Origin: Bacilli bacterium
GTDB taxonomy: Bacteria > Bacillota_I > Bacilli_A > RF39 > UBA660
Length of the DNA: 21,006 nucleotides
Direction: 5' to 3'
Assembly (NCBI GenBank): GCA_022801735.1
Contig: JAAWSW010000019.1
Span: 1-21,006 of the forward strand
The notes beneath the pieces were generated by a model, which had not been told where the DNA came from, made no database searches, and saw only the letters and a list, made by a program, of their open reading frames with translations. A program made the translations under genes and the position numbers. Positions 6,687-13,641 of this stretch are shown one piece after another. The stretch's first letter is position 1. Each line of letters opens with the position of its first letter.

Positions 6687-7702
6687 AATTCATAGATTAC
6701 TTAAAAGATAAAATTATTGAAATAGTACTAATAAATCTATTCGTAATAATTACAACACTCATTTTGTATAGTTTAAAATGTAATGGATGGATTATATTTG
6801 ATATAGTATTTTTAATATATTTGGTAGAAATTATTAACTTTACAAGCGACTATATAAAAAGAAAAAAATTCTACAATAACACATTAAACTTACTTGAAGA
6901 TTTAGATAATAAAAATCTAATACATGAACTTATTCCAGAAACTAATTTTATAGATAGTAAAATTCTAAAAGAAATATTATACGAAACTAATAAATATAAA
7001 ATAGAAGAAATAAACAAATATAAAAATAAAGAAAAAGAATTTAAAGAATTTATTGAAATGTGGGTTCATGAAATAAAAACACCACTATCATCTGCTATGT
7101 TAACAACATATAATAATAAAAGTAAACTATCAGATGATATAAAAATAGAACTAGATAAAATCGATGCCTATGTTCAACAAGTACTATTTTATGCAAGAAG
7201 CGAAGTAGTATCAAAAGACTATATAATAAAACAAGTATCATTAGAAAATGTAATAAATAAAGTTATATTAAAACATAAGAGAGATTTTTTATTAAAAAAA
7301 ATAAATTTAGAATTAAAAGATTTAGATACTATAGTAAATACCGATACAAAATGGCTTGAATATATAATTGATCAAATTATCACCAATAGTATTAAATATA
7401 TAGATGAAAATCCAAAAATAAAAATATATATAAAGCAAAATAAAAATGATGTAAAATTAATCATCGAAGATAATGGTATAGGTATAAAATCAAACGATTT
7501 ACCAAGAATATTTGATAAAGGATTTACTGGAAGTAATGGTAGAAATAATAATACATCCACAGGAATAGGGCTATATCTAGTGAAAAAACTATGCAATAAA
7601 TTAAAACATAATATTGAAATAGAAAGTGAAAATGGTACTAAAGCCATTATTACATTTCCAGTAGGATCACTTACAAATAAAATAAGCCTTACAGAATTGT
7701 AA
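6683..7702 (+). CDS. bceS: BceS-like intramembrane-sensing histidine kinase
   Basis: The 339-residue protein has two adjacent membrane helices (about 12-30 and 36-52) with almost no extracellular loop, the design of Bce-type kinases that receive their signal through the partner ABC permease. The H-box is EMWVHEIKTPLSS with His129, the N-box TNSIKYI with Asn235, G1 DNGIGI (263-268), F-box DKGFTG and G2 TGIGLYL. The start codon overlaps the regulator stop (ATGA) and the stop lies inside the palindrome at 7687-7704. It should phosphorylate the upstream regulator when the transporter meets its peptide substrate; this is family knowledge applied by context. Confidence 0.9.
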   Translation: MKFIDYLKDKIIEIVLINLFVIITTLILYSLKCNGWIIFDIVFLIYLVEIINFTSDYIKRKKFYNNTLNLLEDLDNKNLIHELIPETNFIDSKILKEILYETNKYKIEEINKYKNKEKEFKEFIEMWVHEIKTPLSSAMLTTYNNKSKLSDDIKIELDKIDAYVQQVLFYARSEVVSKDYIIKQVSLENVINKVILKHKRDFLLKKINLELKDLDTIVNTDTKWLEYIIDQIITNSIKYIDENPKIKIYIKQNKNDVKLIIEDNGIGIKSNDLPRIFDKGFTGSNGRNNNTSTGIGLYLVKKLCNKLKHNIEIESENGTKAIITFPVGSLTNKISLTEL

Positions 7703-7704
7703 GG
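7687..7704. promoter_or_regulatory. Candidate BceR-type operator (also a weak terminator hairpin)
   Basis: CCTTACA (7687-7693), GAAT and TGTAAGG (7698-7704) form a perfect 7-bp dyad. It contains TTACA-N4-TGTAA, which fits the TNACA-N4-TGTAA motif that I recall being described for BceR-type regulators. It lies 18 bp upstream of the -35 box of the transporter promoter and includes the kinase stop codon. TTTTG follows, so it might also end part of the regulator-kinase transcripts. Confidence 0.65.
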
Positions 7705-7722
7705 TTTTGTAATAAAAATAAA

Positions 7723-7751
7723 TTGTTAAATAAAAAACATTATTCTATAAT
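7723..7751 (+). promoter_or_regulatory. Promoter of the transporter genes
   Basis: TTGTTA (7723-7728), a 17-bp spacer and TATAAT (7746-7751). The predicted start near 7758 coincides with the RBS GGAGGG (7758-7763), giving a leader of about 12 nt. Confidence 0.8.
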
Positions 7752-7769
7752 TAAAGCGGAGGGAAGAAA

Positions 7770-8537
7770 ATGGAAAACATTTTAAAAATTAGTAATGTAG
7801 AAAAATACTACGGAAATAAAAGTAATTTAACCAAAGCCGTCGATAATATTAGTTTCGATGTTAAAGAAGGAGAATTTGTTGGAATCATGGGAGCCTCAGG
7901 TTCAGGTAAAACAACCTTACTTAACTGTATAGCAACAATCGATAAAGTAACTTCTGGACATATTATAATAGATAAAACTGATGTTACCGCACTTAAAGGA
8001 AATAAATTAAACAAATTTAGAAGAGAAGATTTAGGATTTATATTTCAAAACTTTAATCTGTTAGATACCTTAACAGCATATGAAAATATTGCTCTTGCAC
8101 TTACAATTCAAAAGGTAAAACCAAAAGAAATAGATAAAAGAGTAAGAGAAATTGCAGAAACTCTAGGAATCACTCACGTACTTGATAAATATCCATATCA
8201 AATGAGTGGGGGAGAAAACCAAAGAATTGCCTCAGCCAGAGCAATAATCACAAATCCAAAATTAATTTTAGCCGATGAACCAACAGGAGCACTAGATAGT
8301 AAATCAGCAAGACAATTATTAGAAACATTTGAATACCTAAACGAAGATTTAAAAGCAACAATCCTAATGGTAACACATGACGCCTTTACTGCAAGTTATT
8401 GTAATCGTATTTTGTTCATCAAAGACGGAAAAATCTTTAACGAACTTATAAAAGGAAATGACACAAGAAAAGAATTCTTCGATAAAATTATTGATGTTGT
8501 TACACTACTTGGAGGAGATCTAAATGATGCTCTTTAA
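7770..8537 (+). CDS. bceA: BceA-like ABC transporter ATPase
   Basis: This nucleotide-binding subunit powers the permease encoded next (MacB/FtsE-type). Seen in the 255 residues: Walker A GASGSGKTT (41-49), Q-loop IFQNFNLL (Gln93), signature MSGGE (145-149, followed by Asn instead of the usual Gln pair), Walker B LILADE (165-170), D-loop GALD and H-loop VTHD (His203). Its own promoter and a BceR-like site precede it, and GGAGGG lies 6 nt before the ATG. It overlaps the permease gene by 14 nt. Bce transporters free membrane-bound targets from peptide antibiotics such as bacitracin or nisin; the substrate here cannot be read from sequence. Confidence 0.92.
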   Translation: MENILKISNVEKYYGNKSNLTKAVDNISFDVKEGEFVGIMGASGSGKTTLLNCIATIDKVTSGHIIIDKTDVTALKGNKLNKFRREDLGFIFQNFNLLDTLTAYENIALALTIQKVKPKEIDKRVREIAETLGITHVLDKYPYQMSGGENQRIASARAIITNPKLILADEPTGALDSKSARQLLETFEYLNEDLKATILMVTHDAFTASYCNRILFIKDGKIFNELIKGNDTRKEFFDKIIDVVTLLGGDLNDAL

Positions 8538-10524
8538 ACTATCCTTAAAAAATATCAAAAAAAGTTTTAAAGATTATGCGATATACTTTTTAACTCTAAT
8601 ATTAGGTGTTGCCATATTCTATGTCTTTAATGCCATGGAATCACAACAAGCAATGATGGATATGAATGAAACAAAAAAAGAAATACTAGACTTAATGAAT
8701 AATCTATTAGGCGGAGTTTCCATATTTGTTTCAATTGTTTTAGGATTCTTAATAATATATGCCAATAAATTCTTAATCAAAAAACGTAAAAAAGAATTTG
8801 GTATATATATGACATTAGGAATGGGTAAAAGACAAATGTCAAAAATGCTACTAATAGAAACACTATTAATTGGTTTAATCTCACTTGCAGCTGGGCTATT
8901 AGTAGGAATATTCGCTTCACAATTAATGAGCTTTATCGTCGCAAAAATGTTTGAAGCAGATATGACATCATATGCCTTTACCTTTTCAAATGAAGCAATA
9001 ATAAAAACAATAATTTACTTTGGAATAATGTATTTATTAGTAATGATTTTAAATACCTTTATAATTTCCAAATATAAATTAATAAATCTTATAAACGCAG
9101 CCAAACAAAATGAAAAAGTAAAAGTTAAAAATCCAATTATATCAATACTAATATTTATTCTTGGAATAGGAGTATTAAGCTTTGCTTATTATCAAGTAAC
9201 CGAAAACATTATGAACTTAGAATTTAATCAGTTCTTAGGATGTATTCTTCTAGGAATAATTGGAACAATAATGTTCTTCTATGGTGTATCAGGATTTATT
9301 TTAAGATTAGTAAGGGCTAACAAAAAAATCTACCTAAAAGGACTAAACATGTTTGTCTTAAGACAAATAAATAGTAAAATCAATACAACCGTATTTTCAA
9401 TGAGTATAATATGCATTCTATTATTCTTAACTATAACCGTTTTCTCAAGCGCTATGAGTTTAAATCAAGCAGCTAAAAAGGACCTTAAAGAACTAACACC
9501 AATGGATGTAGAAATTAAAGAATATAGAAACGAAGATGAAATAAAACCACTTCAAACCATTTTAATTAATAGCGGTTTAAATATGAATGATTTAAAAGAT
9601 GTAATAGAAGTAAATGAATATCTTATAGATACTGTTCGTACTAAAGACGTACTAGGTGAAAAAGTAGCAAGCCAAAAAGATTCAGAATTTTTATATCACC
9701 TAGATATGCCAGAATCAGTAATGACCATTTCTGATTATAATAAAGTAGCAAGTAAATATGGAAAAGAAACATTTACTTTAAATGATGATGAATATTTAGT
9801 TACTGCCGATTATGAAGATATGATTAAATATCGTAACCAGGCACTTCAAGATGGAGTAAACATCAATATAAATGGAAAAACATATAAACCAAAATATAAT
9901 GAAATAAAAGATGGATTCCTTGATATGGGAGCAAACCATAGTAATACAGGAATATTTATTTTTCCAGATAAAGCATTAGAAAATATAAAACCTGCACATA
10001 GATTTTTAATCGCAAACTATAATGCTAATGATGATGAAACATATAATAAAATAGAAGAAAAAATAGCAAACATCAGTGTAGATAATGTAGCCATAGGATT
10101 TTACACTAAAACATCTATTTATGATTCAGCAATAGGAGTAGGGGCAATAGTAACATTTATTGGACTATATTTAGGAATAATTTTCTTAATATCATCAGCT
10201 GCCATTTTAGCTTTAAAAGAATTATCTGATTCATCAGATAACAAAGAAAGATATAATATATTAAGAAAAATAGGTGCCGATGAAAAAATGATAAATAAAT
10301 CATTATTCAAACAAATAGGGATTTTCTTCCTAGCGCCACTACTACTAGCTATTATCCATTCAATATTTGGAATTAAATGTGCAAACTTAATGCTATCTGC
10401 ATTTGGTAAATCAGGTATGCTTACTTCAATAATTATGACAGCTACATTCATAATAGTAATATATGGAGGCTATTTCCTACTTACATATTTCTCAAGTAAA
10501 TCAATCATAAAAGAATATGAATAA
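8524..10524 (+). CDS. bceB: BceB-like ABC transporter permease (FtsX type)
   Basis: The 666-residue protein has about ten membrane helices: near 19-36, 62-81, 108-132, 160-182, 204-224, 237-261, 288-312, 537-563, 598-617 and 633-656. A large extracellular domain (about 313-536, 220 residues) lies between helices 7 and 8, the hallmark of BceB-type permeases that both sense and remove peptide antibiotics. Helices 2-4 and 8-10 match the FtsX pattern, including a KKRKKEFGIYMTLGMGK loop after helix 2. GGAGG at 8511-8515 inside bceA serves the ATG; a second ATG follows directly. The extracellular domain decides substrate specificity in the family, so it is the part to compare. A strong terminator follows. 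Confidence 0.92.
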   Translation: MMLFKLSLKNIKKSFKDYAIYFLTLILGVAIFYVFNAMESQQAMMDMNETKKEILDLMNNLLGGVSIFVSIVLGFLIIYANKFLIKKRKKEFGIYMTLGMGKRQMSKMLLIETLLIGLISLAAGLLVGIFASQLMSFIVAKMFEADMTSYAFTFSNEAIIKTIIYFGIMYLLVMILNTFIISKYKLINLINAAKQNEKVKVKNPIISILIFILGIGVLSFAYYQVTENIMNLEFNQFLGCILLGIIGTIMFFYGVSGFILRLVRANKKIYLKGLNMFVLRQINSKINTTVFSMSIICILLFLTITVFSSAMSLNQAAKKDLKELTPMDVEIKEYRNEDEIKPLQTILINSGLNMNDLKDVIEVNEYLIDTVRTKDVLGEKVASQKDSEFLYHLDMPESVMTISDYNKVASKYGKETFTLNDDEYLVTADYEDMIKYRNQALQDGVNININGKTYKPKYNEIKDGFLDMGANHSNTGIFIFPDKALENIKPAHRFLIANYNANDDETYNKIEEKIANISVDNVAIGFYTKTSIYDSAIGVGAIVTFIGLYLGIIFLISSAAILALKELSDSSDNKERYNILRKIGADEKMINKSLFKQIGIFFLAPLLLAIIHSIFGIKCANLMLSAFGKSGMLTSIIMTATFIIVIYGGYFLLTYFSSKSIIKEYE

Positions 10525-10525
10525 C

Positions 10526-10571
10526 AAAAAAAACAAGGTATATCTAGCGATAATGTTACCTTGTTTTTTTT
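10526..10571 (+). terminator. Intrinsic terminator of the Bce module
   Basis: ACAAGGTA (10533-10540) pairs with TACCTTGT (10557-10564); flanking A and T runs extend the stem. The loop is about 16 nt and eight T's follow. The next gene begins soon after. Confidence 0.85.
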
Positions 10572-10596
10572 GATAAGATGTATATGGTGGAGAAGA

Positions 10597-11607
10597 ATGA
10601 GAAGAAGAAAAAGAAGAAAACAAAGAAAAATAATTATAATTACAAGTATAGCTTTATTATTTGTATTAGCAACAGGATATGCCGCATTTCAAACAAATTT
10701 AAATATAACCGCTAAAGGCAATATATTAGAAAAAGGAATAAGACCAATAGAATTAAAAAATAACGTTGTTACATCTGGTCAAGGACTATATTTGGATAAT
10801 CTTGAAAACAATAGATATGTATACAAAGGAGAAAATCCAAATAATTATATTTGGTTTAATAATGAACTATGGCGTATAATAGCTATTGAAAACGATAACA
10901 CATTAAAAATAATAAGAAATGAAAGTGATGATACAGTACTTTACGATTCTGCATATAGTACATCAAGCGGAAGAAGATTTAACTTAAGTAATACATATTG
11001 TAAAACATTTGCTGATAGTAATACGTATTATGGTTGTAATGCATGGAATAGTGTAAGCGGGAATTATACAAGCAGCGGTGTAACAGGAACAGTTACAGAA
11101 GACGCTGAGTTAAATATTTATTTCAATCAAACTTTTTACAACAGTATTAACATTAAAGATAGACAGCTAATTACTAGGCATAAGTTTTATAAAGGACCAA
11201 TAAATGGTGTCGCCGACAGTATATCTCCAGGATTAACTGACATTATTAATGACGAAAAAACGGACAGTTGGACAGGGTTAATAGGCCTTCCAAATTTAAG
11301 TGATTGGTATAAAGCTTCGTCAAATCCAGAATGTTTAAACAGTAAAACTGAATTTTGCTGTAACAATAAAGATTTTAAGTGTAAAATAAATAACTATATA
11401 TATCAAGATCAATTTATATTATTTATGTCACCTGATAACAGAAAAAATTATACTCATGCATTAATAACTTTTTCACCGGACGATGGAATCCTGGGAGGAA
11501 GTGCAAACTCTGGTAAGATTAACCGTCGACAAACACTTTATATAACTGCTGATATATTATTATCAGGAGATGGGTCTGAAAAGAATCCATATCAAATAAT
11601 TAATTAA
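10597..11607 (+). CDS. Signal-anchored surface protein, DUF6273-like, unknown function
   Basis: The ATG at 10597 follows GGTGGAG; an in-frame TTG at 10561 lies in the terminator of the previous gene and is rejected. The 336-residue product opens with a highly basic stretch (MRRRKRRKQRK) and one hydrophobic helix ending in ATGYAAFQTNLNITAKG. I have seen this N-terminus on surface proteins of gut low-GC Firmicutes; it recalls SipW-substrate leaders. The outer part has IWFNNELWRIIAIENDNTL, a C-rich region (NPECLNSK, EFCCNNKDFKCK) and GLIGLPNLSDWYKASS, resembling DUF6273-type modules. Eight cysteines in the outer part suggest disulfides or metal binding. No LPxTG signal is seen. Adhesion or surface display is only a guess. 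Confidence 0.7.
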   Translation: MRRRKRRKQRKIIIITSIALLFVLATGYAAFQTNLNITAKGNILEKGIRPIELKNNVVTSGQGLYLDNLENNRYVYKGENPNNYIWFNNELWRIIAIENDNTLKIIRNESDDTVLYDSAYSTSSGRRFNLSNTYCKTFADSNTYYGCNAWNSVSGNYTSSGVTGTVTEDAELNIYFNQTFYNSINIKDRQLITRHKFYKGPINGVADSISPGLTDIINDEKTDSWTGLIGLPNLSDWYKASSNPECLNSKTEFCCNNKDFKCKINNYIYQDQFILFMSPDNRKNYTHALITFSPDDGILGGSANSGKINRRQTLYITADILLSGDGSEKNPYQIIN

Positions 11608-11612
11608 ATAAC

Positions 11613-11641
11613 AAAAACGAACTAATTATATAGTTCGCTTT
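11613..11641. terminator. Bidirectional terminator, stronger on the minus strand
   Basis: CGAACTA (11618-11624) and TAGTTCG (11631-11637) form a 7-bp stem with loop ATTATA. On the minus strand TTTTTG follows; on the plus strand CTTTTA. The stem contains the stop codon of the minus-strand lipoprotein gene (11622-11624). Confidence 0.75.
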
Positions 11642-12491
11642 TAAGTGTTTCAATATTTTCATTCATTAAATCAAAATAATTTTGATTTGCATTTCTTTGT
11701 GCCTCTGTAATATTAGATAGAGTATGCCATGATAATGTTTTTACTCCAGTACTATTAATAACATCCTTAACAGTCTTGTTTAAATCAACATTTTCTTTAA
11801 TAAAAATATAATCAACAGTTCCATTATTAATTAAATGTTTAACATCAGAAATAGTTTTGTTAGTAACTGAATCACTATCTAAAGAATAAACAGTAAGACC
11901 ATATTTTTCTAGATATTTAAACAAATCATCAGAAGCCACAATTATTTTATTTTCAGAGTTTACAATAGTTTGTTTTATTTTAGCATCTAAATTAGAAGCC
12001 TCAATTTTAAGTTCTTCATAATTATTATTAATATCATTATTTAAATAATAATTATTAATATATTCTTCAAATCCAGTTTTAACATTTTGAGCCATCATAA
12101 GTAAGTTAGATGGATCTAGCCATAACTCTTCAATGCCATTTATATATTCCATAGATAAAGTAGTATCTATAATTTTCAAATTTTTATTGTTTTCACGCAT
12201 TTTAGTAACATATTCTTTCTCATTACTAAGACCATTAAATATATATAAATCACTATCACTATAATCTCTAATTTGTTTGTTTGTTAATTTGTAATCTTTA
12301 ATTTCAATACCATCAGGATATATACTATGAACATTACTGTGCTGACCATATAATCTTTTAGTAATAAACTCAATAGGGTAGTTAGTAGTATAAATATCAA
12401 TATCTTCCATAGAATCTCTTTTAATATCACATCCACTAACACTGCCTAAAATAACTAAAACCCCAAATAAACTAATAATCTTTTTAAACAT
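11622..12491 (-). CDS. ZnuA/TroA-like metal-transporter solute-binding lipoprotein lacking the usual histidine ligands
   Basis: The 289-residue protein has a lipoprotein signal (FGVLVILGSVSGC, lipid-modified Cys21) and the overall plan of cluster A-I solute-binding proteins: YTTNYPIEFITKRLYG, IYPDGIEIKDYKL, DLYIFNG, ELWLDPSN, LFKYLEKYGL and a final helix. These proteins usually bind Zn or Mn through His in the HDYEP, DPHxW and HxAF motifs plus an acidic residue. Here Lys65, Glu122 and Asp188 stand at the three histidine positions and Leu replaces the last acidic one. No transporter genes are adjacent. It may bind another ligand or be a degenerate paralogue. The ATG at 12491 follows AAGGAGGA; the gene overlaps yidD by 8 nt. 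Confidence 0.8.
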   Translation of the reverse strand: MFKKIISLFGVLVILGSVSGCDIKRDSMEDIDIYTTNYPIEFITKRLYGQHSNVHSIYPDGIEIKDYKLTNKQIRDYSDSDLYIFNGLSNEKEYVTKMRENNKNLKIIDTTLSMEYINGIEELWLDPSNLLMMAQNVKTGFEEYINNYYLNNDINNNYEELKIEASNLDAKIKQTIVNSENKIIVASDDLFKYLEKYGLTVYSLDSDSVTNKTISDVKHLINNGTVDYIFIKENVDLNKTVKDVINSTGVKTLSWHTLSNITEAQRNANQNYFDLMNENIETLKSELYN

Positions 12492-12708
12492 TTTTATCCT
12501 CCTTAATAACTGGGTCATAACCATGAGTCCCCCAAGGGTTACATTTTAAAATCCTTTTAATAGACATCAAACTTCCTTTAAAACTTCCATAATAATCAAT
12601 TGCCTCGATAGCATAATTAGAACAAGTAGGTATATGCCTGCAAGCACTATGCCAAGGACCAGGAATAGCCTGATATATTTTAATTAAACGAATTAATATT
12701 CTCTTCAT
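12484..12708 (-). CDS. yidD: Membrane protein insertion efficiency factor YidD
   Basis: The 74-residue protein carries the YidD signature: an amphipathic N-terminal helix (MKRILIRLIKIYQ), CRHIPTCSNYAIEAI and RILKCNPWGTHGYDPV, with the three conserved cysteines. YidD lies on the inner face of the membrane and assists YidC-dependent membrane protein insertion. The ATG at 12708 is chosen because family members start just before the helix and GGTGT precedes it. In many genomes it neighbours rnpA-yidC; here it shares an 8-nt overlap with a lipoprotein gene, an unusual partner. Confidence 0.93.
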   Translation of the reverse strand: MKRILIRLIKIYQAIPGPWHSACRHIPTCSNYAIEAIDYYGSFKGSLMSIKRILKCNPWGTHGYDPVIKEDKNV

Positions 12709-12723
12709 ATTAACACCATATCC

Positions 12724-12752
12724 ATTATACAAAAAATACAATTAAAAGTAAA
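12724..12752 (-). promoter_or_regulatory. Promoter of yidD and the lipoprotein gene
   Basis: On the minus strand TTTACT (12752-12747), a 17-bp spacer and TATAAT (12729-12724). The predicted start near 12717 leaves a leader of about 9 nt, beginning at the RBS GGTG. Confidence 0.7.
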
Positions 12753-12809
12753 ATTAATTTATATAAAATATAAAACAATTTTTATTAATTTATGAAAGTA
12801 CACAAAACT

Positions 12810-12838
12810 AAATACAGAAAAAAATCTGTATTTTTTTT
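12810..12838 (+). terminator. Strong intrinsic terminator without an upstream plus-strand gene
   Basis: AAATACAGA (12810-12818) and TCTGTATTT (12825-12833) form a perfect 9-bp stem with an A6 loop, followed by T's to 12838. The T run marks plus-strand use, yet the nearest upstream plus gene ends at 11607. It may insulate the NAD operon or end an unrecognised short RNA. Confidence 0.75.
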
Positions 12839-12847
12839 AAAAACAAC

Positions 12848-12876
12848 TTGACAAATTGTTATGTTATTAATATAAT
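12848..12876 (+). promoter_or_regulatory. Consensus promoter of the NAD salvage operon
   Basis: TTGACA (12848-12853), exactly 17 bp, then TATAAT (12871-12876): a full sigma-A consensus. Such a strong promoter would normally need a repressor, which fits the inverted repeat centred on its -10. The predicted leader to the ATG at 12979 is about 95 nt. Confidence 0.9.
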
Positions 12877-12886
12877 GTTAATAACA
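12862..12886. promoter_or_regulatory. Candidate NrtR operator
   Basis: TGTTATTAA (12862-12870) and TTAATAACA (12878-12886) are perfect 9-bp inverted copies with a 7-bp centre that holds the -10 hexamer. An overlapping wider dyad TTGTTAT/ATAACAA (12856-12862/12881-12887) uses the same half-site. The half-site TGTTATTAA also occurs at 12939 and 13602. NrtR is encoded 4 kb downstream, and NrtR proteins repress NAD genes by binding palindromes at promoters. The assignment is an inference. Confidence 0.65.
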
Positions 12887-12937
12887 ACTGAAGAAGTGCA
12901 TAAAATATTAATATAACACGAATTATTTTTTTAATCC

Positions 12938-12969
12938 ATGTTATTAACAAAATATTAAAAAGAAAGAAG
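12938..12969 (+). repeat. 32-bp leader repeat, copy 1 (before pncA)
   Basis: This segment matches 13601-13632 at 30 of 32 positions. It starts with ATGTTATTAA and ends with the RBS-like GAAAGAAG, which lies 9 nt before the pncA ATG. It includes the odd palindrome TGTTATTAACA (12939-12949). Weaker similarity extends upstream to a shared AACACG (12916 and 13581). Confidence 0.85.
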
Positions 12970-12978
12970 CGAGAAAAC

Positions 12979-13590
12979 ATGAACAAAGACTTAAAAGAAA
13001 TTGAAGACTATTTACTAGTAATAGATATGGTAAATGGTTTCGTAAAAGAAGGTCCATTAGCCGACCCTTATATAAGTAGACTAATTCCATTACAAAAAAA
13101 ATTAATAGAATATTATATGAGAGCCTCAAAAAGAGAAGTGGCCTTCGTTAAAGAAAGTCATAATGAACAATCAAGAGAATTTAAGGATTTTCCGCCTCAT
13201 TGTATAAATGGAACCCAAGAAGCAATGTTAGTAGATGAACTAATTAGATATGAAAACAAGGCAAGACAGTACCTTAAAAACTCAACCAGCGTGATATTCG
13301 CCCCAAATTTTCTAGATGATTTAGAAAAACTAAAAAGCTTAAAAAGATTAATAATTACAGGTTGCTGCACAGATATATGTGTATTAAATGCTGCCATACC
13401 ACTTATTAATTATTTTAATCAAAAAGATAAAGATGTAGAAGTAGTAGTCCCACAAGATTTAGTAGATACCTATCATATACCACACGTCCACGAAAGAGAA
13501 GAATATAACAATATGGCTTTTACTTTAATGAAACAAGCAGGTGTTAATACAGAAATGCCAAAGGATATTCAAAAAGTATTAACACGTTAA
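12979..13590 (+). CDS. pncA: Nicotinamidase (isochorismatase-like cysteine hydrolase)
   Basis: The enzyme hydrolyses nicotinamide to nicotinate and ammonia, the entry step of this salvage pathway. The 203-residue protein has the family triad: Asp16 (LLVIDMVNGF), Lys100 (YLKNSTSVIF) and Cys134 (GCCTDICVLNAA). The metal and substrate region reads ESHNEQSREF followed by FPPHCINGTQEA, which is typical of nicotinamidases rather than isochorismatases. Position next to pncB supports the assignment. The promoter carries the candidate NrtR operator. The RBS is weak (GAAAGAAG at 9 nt). pncB starts 51 nt downstream. Confidence 0.9.
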   Translation: MNKDLKEIEDYLLVIDMVNGFVKEGPLADPYISRLIPLQKKLIEYYMRASKREVAFVKESHNEQSREFKDFPPHCINGTQEAMLVDELIRYENKARQYLKNSTSVIFAPNFLDDLEKLKSLKRLIITGCCTDICVLNAAIPLINYFNQKDKDVEVVVPQDLVDTYHIPHVHEREEYNNMAFTLMKQAGVNTEMPKDIQKVLTR

Positions 13591-13600
13591 TTTTTAAAAA

Positions 13601-13632
13601 ATGTTATTAATAAAACATTAAAAAGAAAGAAG
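13601..13632 (+). repeat. 32-bp leader repeat, copy 2 (before pncB)
   Basis: Second copy of the leader element at 12938-12969, two mismatches in 32 bp. Its GAAG end is the only RBS-like sequence for pncB and lies 9 nt before the ATG at 13642, the same spacing as in pncA. The copy fills nearly the whole pncA-pncB gap. Confidence 0.85.
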
Positions 13633-13641
13633 ATGATATTT

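Noticed and set aside
10561..10596. Upstream in-frame extension (TTG at 10561) of the surface protein at 10597
   Set aside because: The TTG lies in the T run of the Bce terminator and no RBS precedes it; GGTGGAG serves the ATG at 10597.
12792..12851. 19-codon plus-strand ORF (MKVHKTKYRKK...) over the orphan terminator
   Set aside because: There is no RBS, and the terminator hairpin lies inside the ORF.
12883..12978. Known riboswitch in the pncA leader
   Set aside because: The 95-nt leader is almost entirely A/T and shows no conserved aptamer core such as NAD-I or NAD-II that I can recognise.
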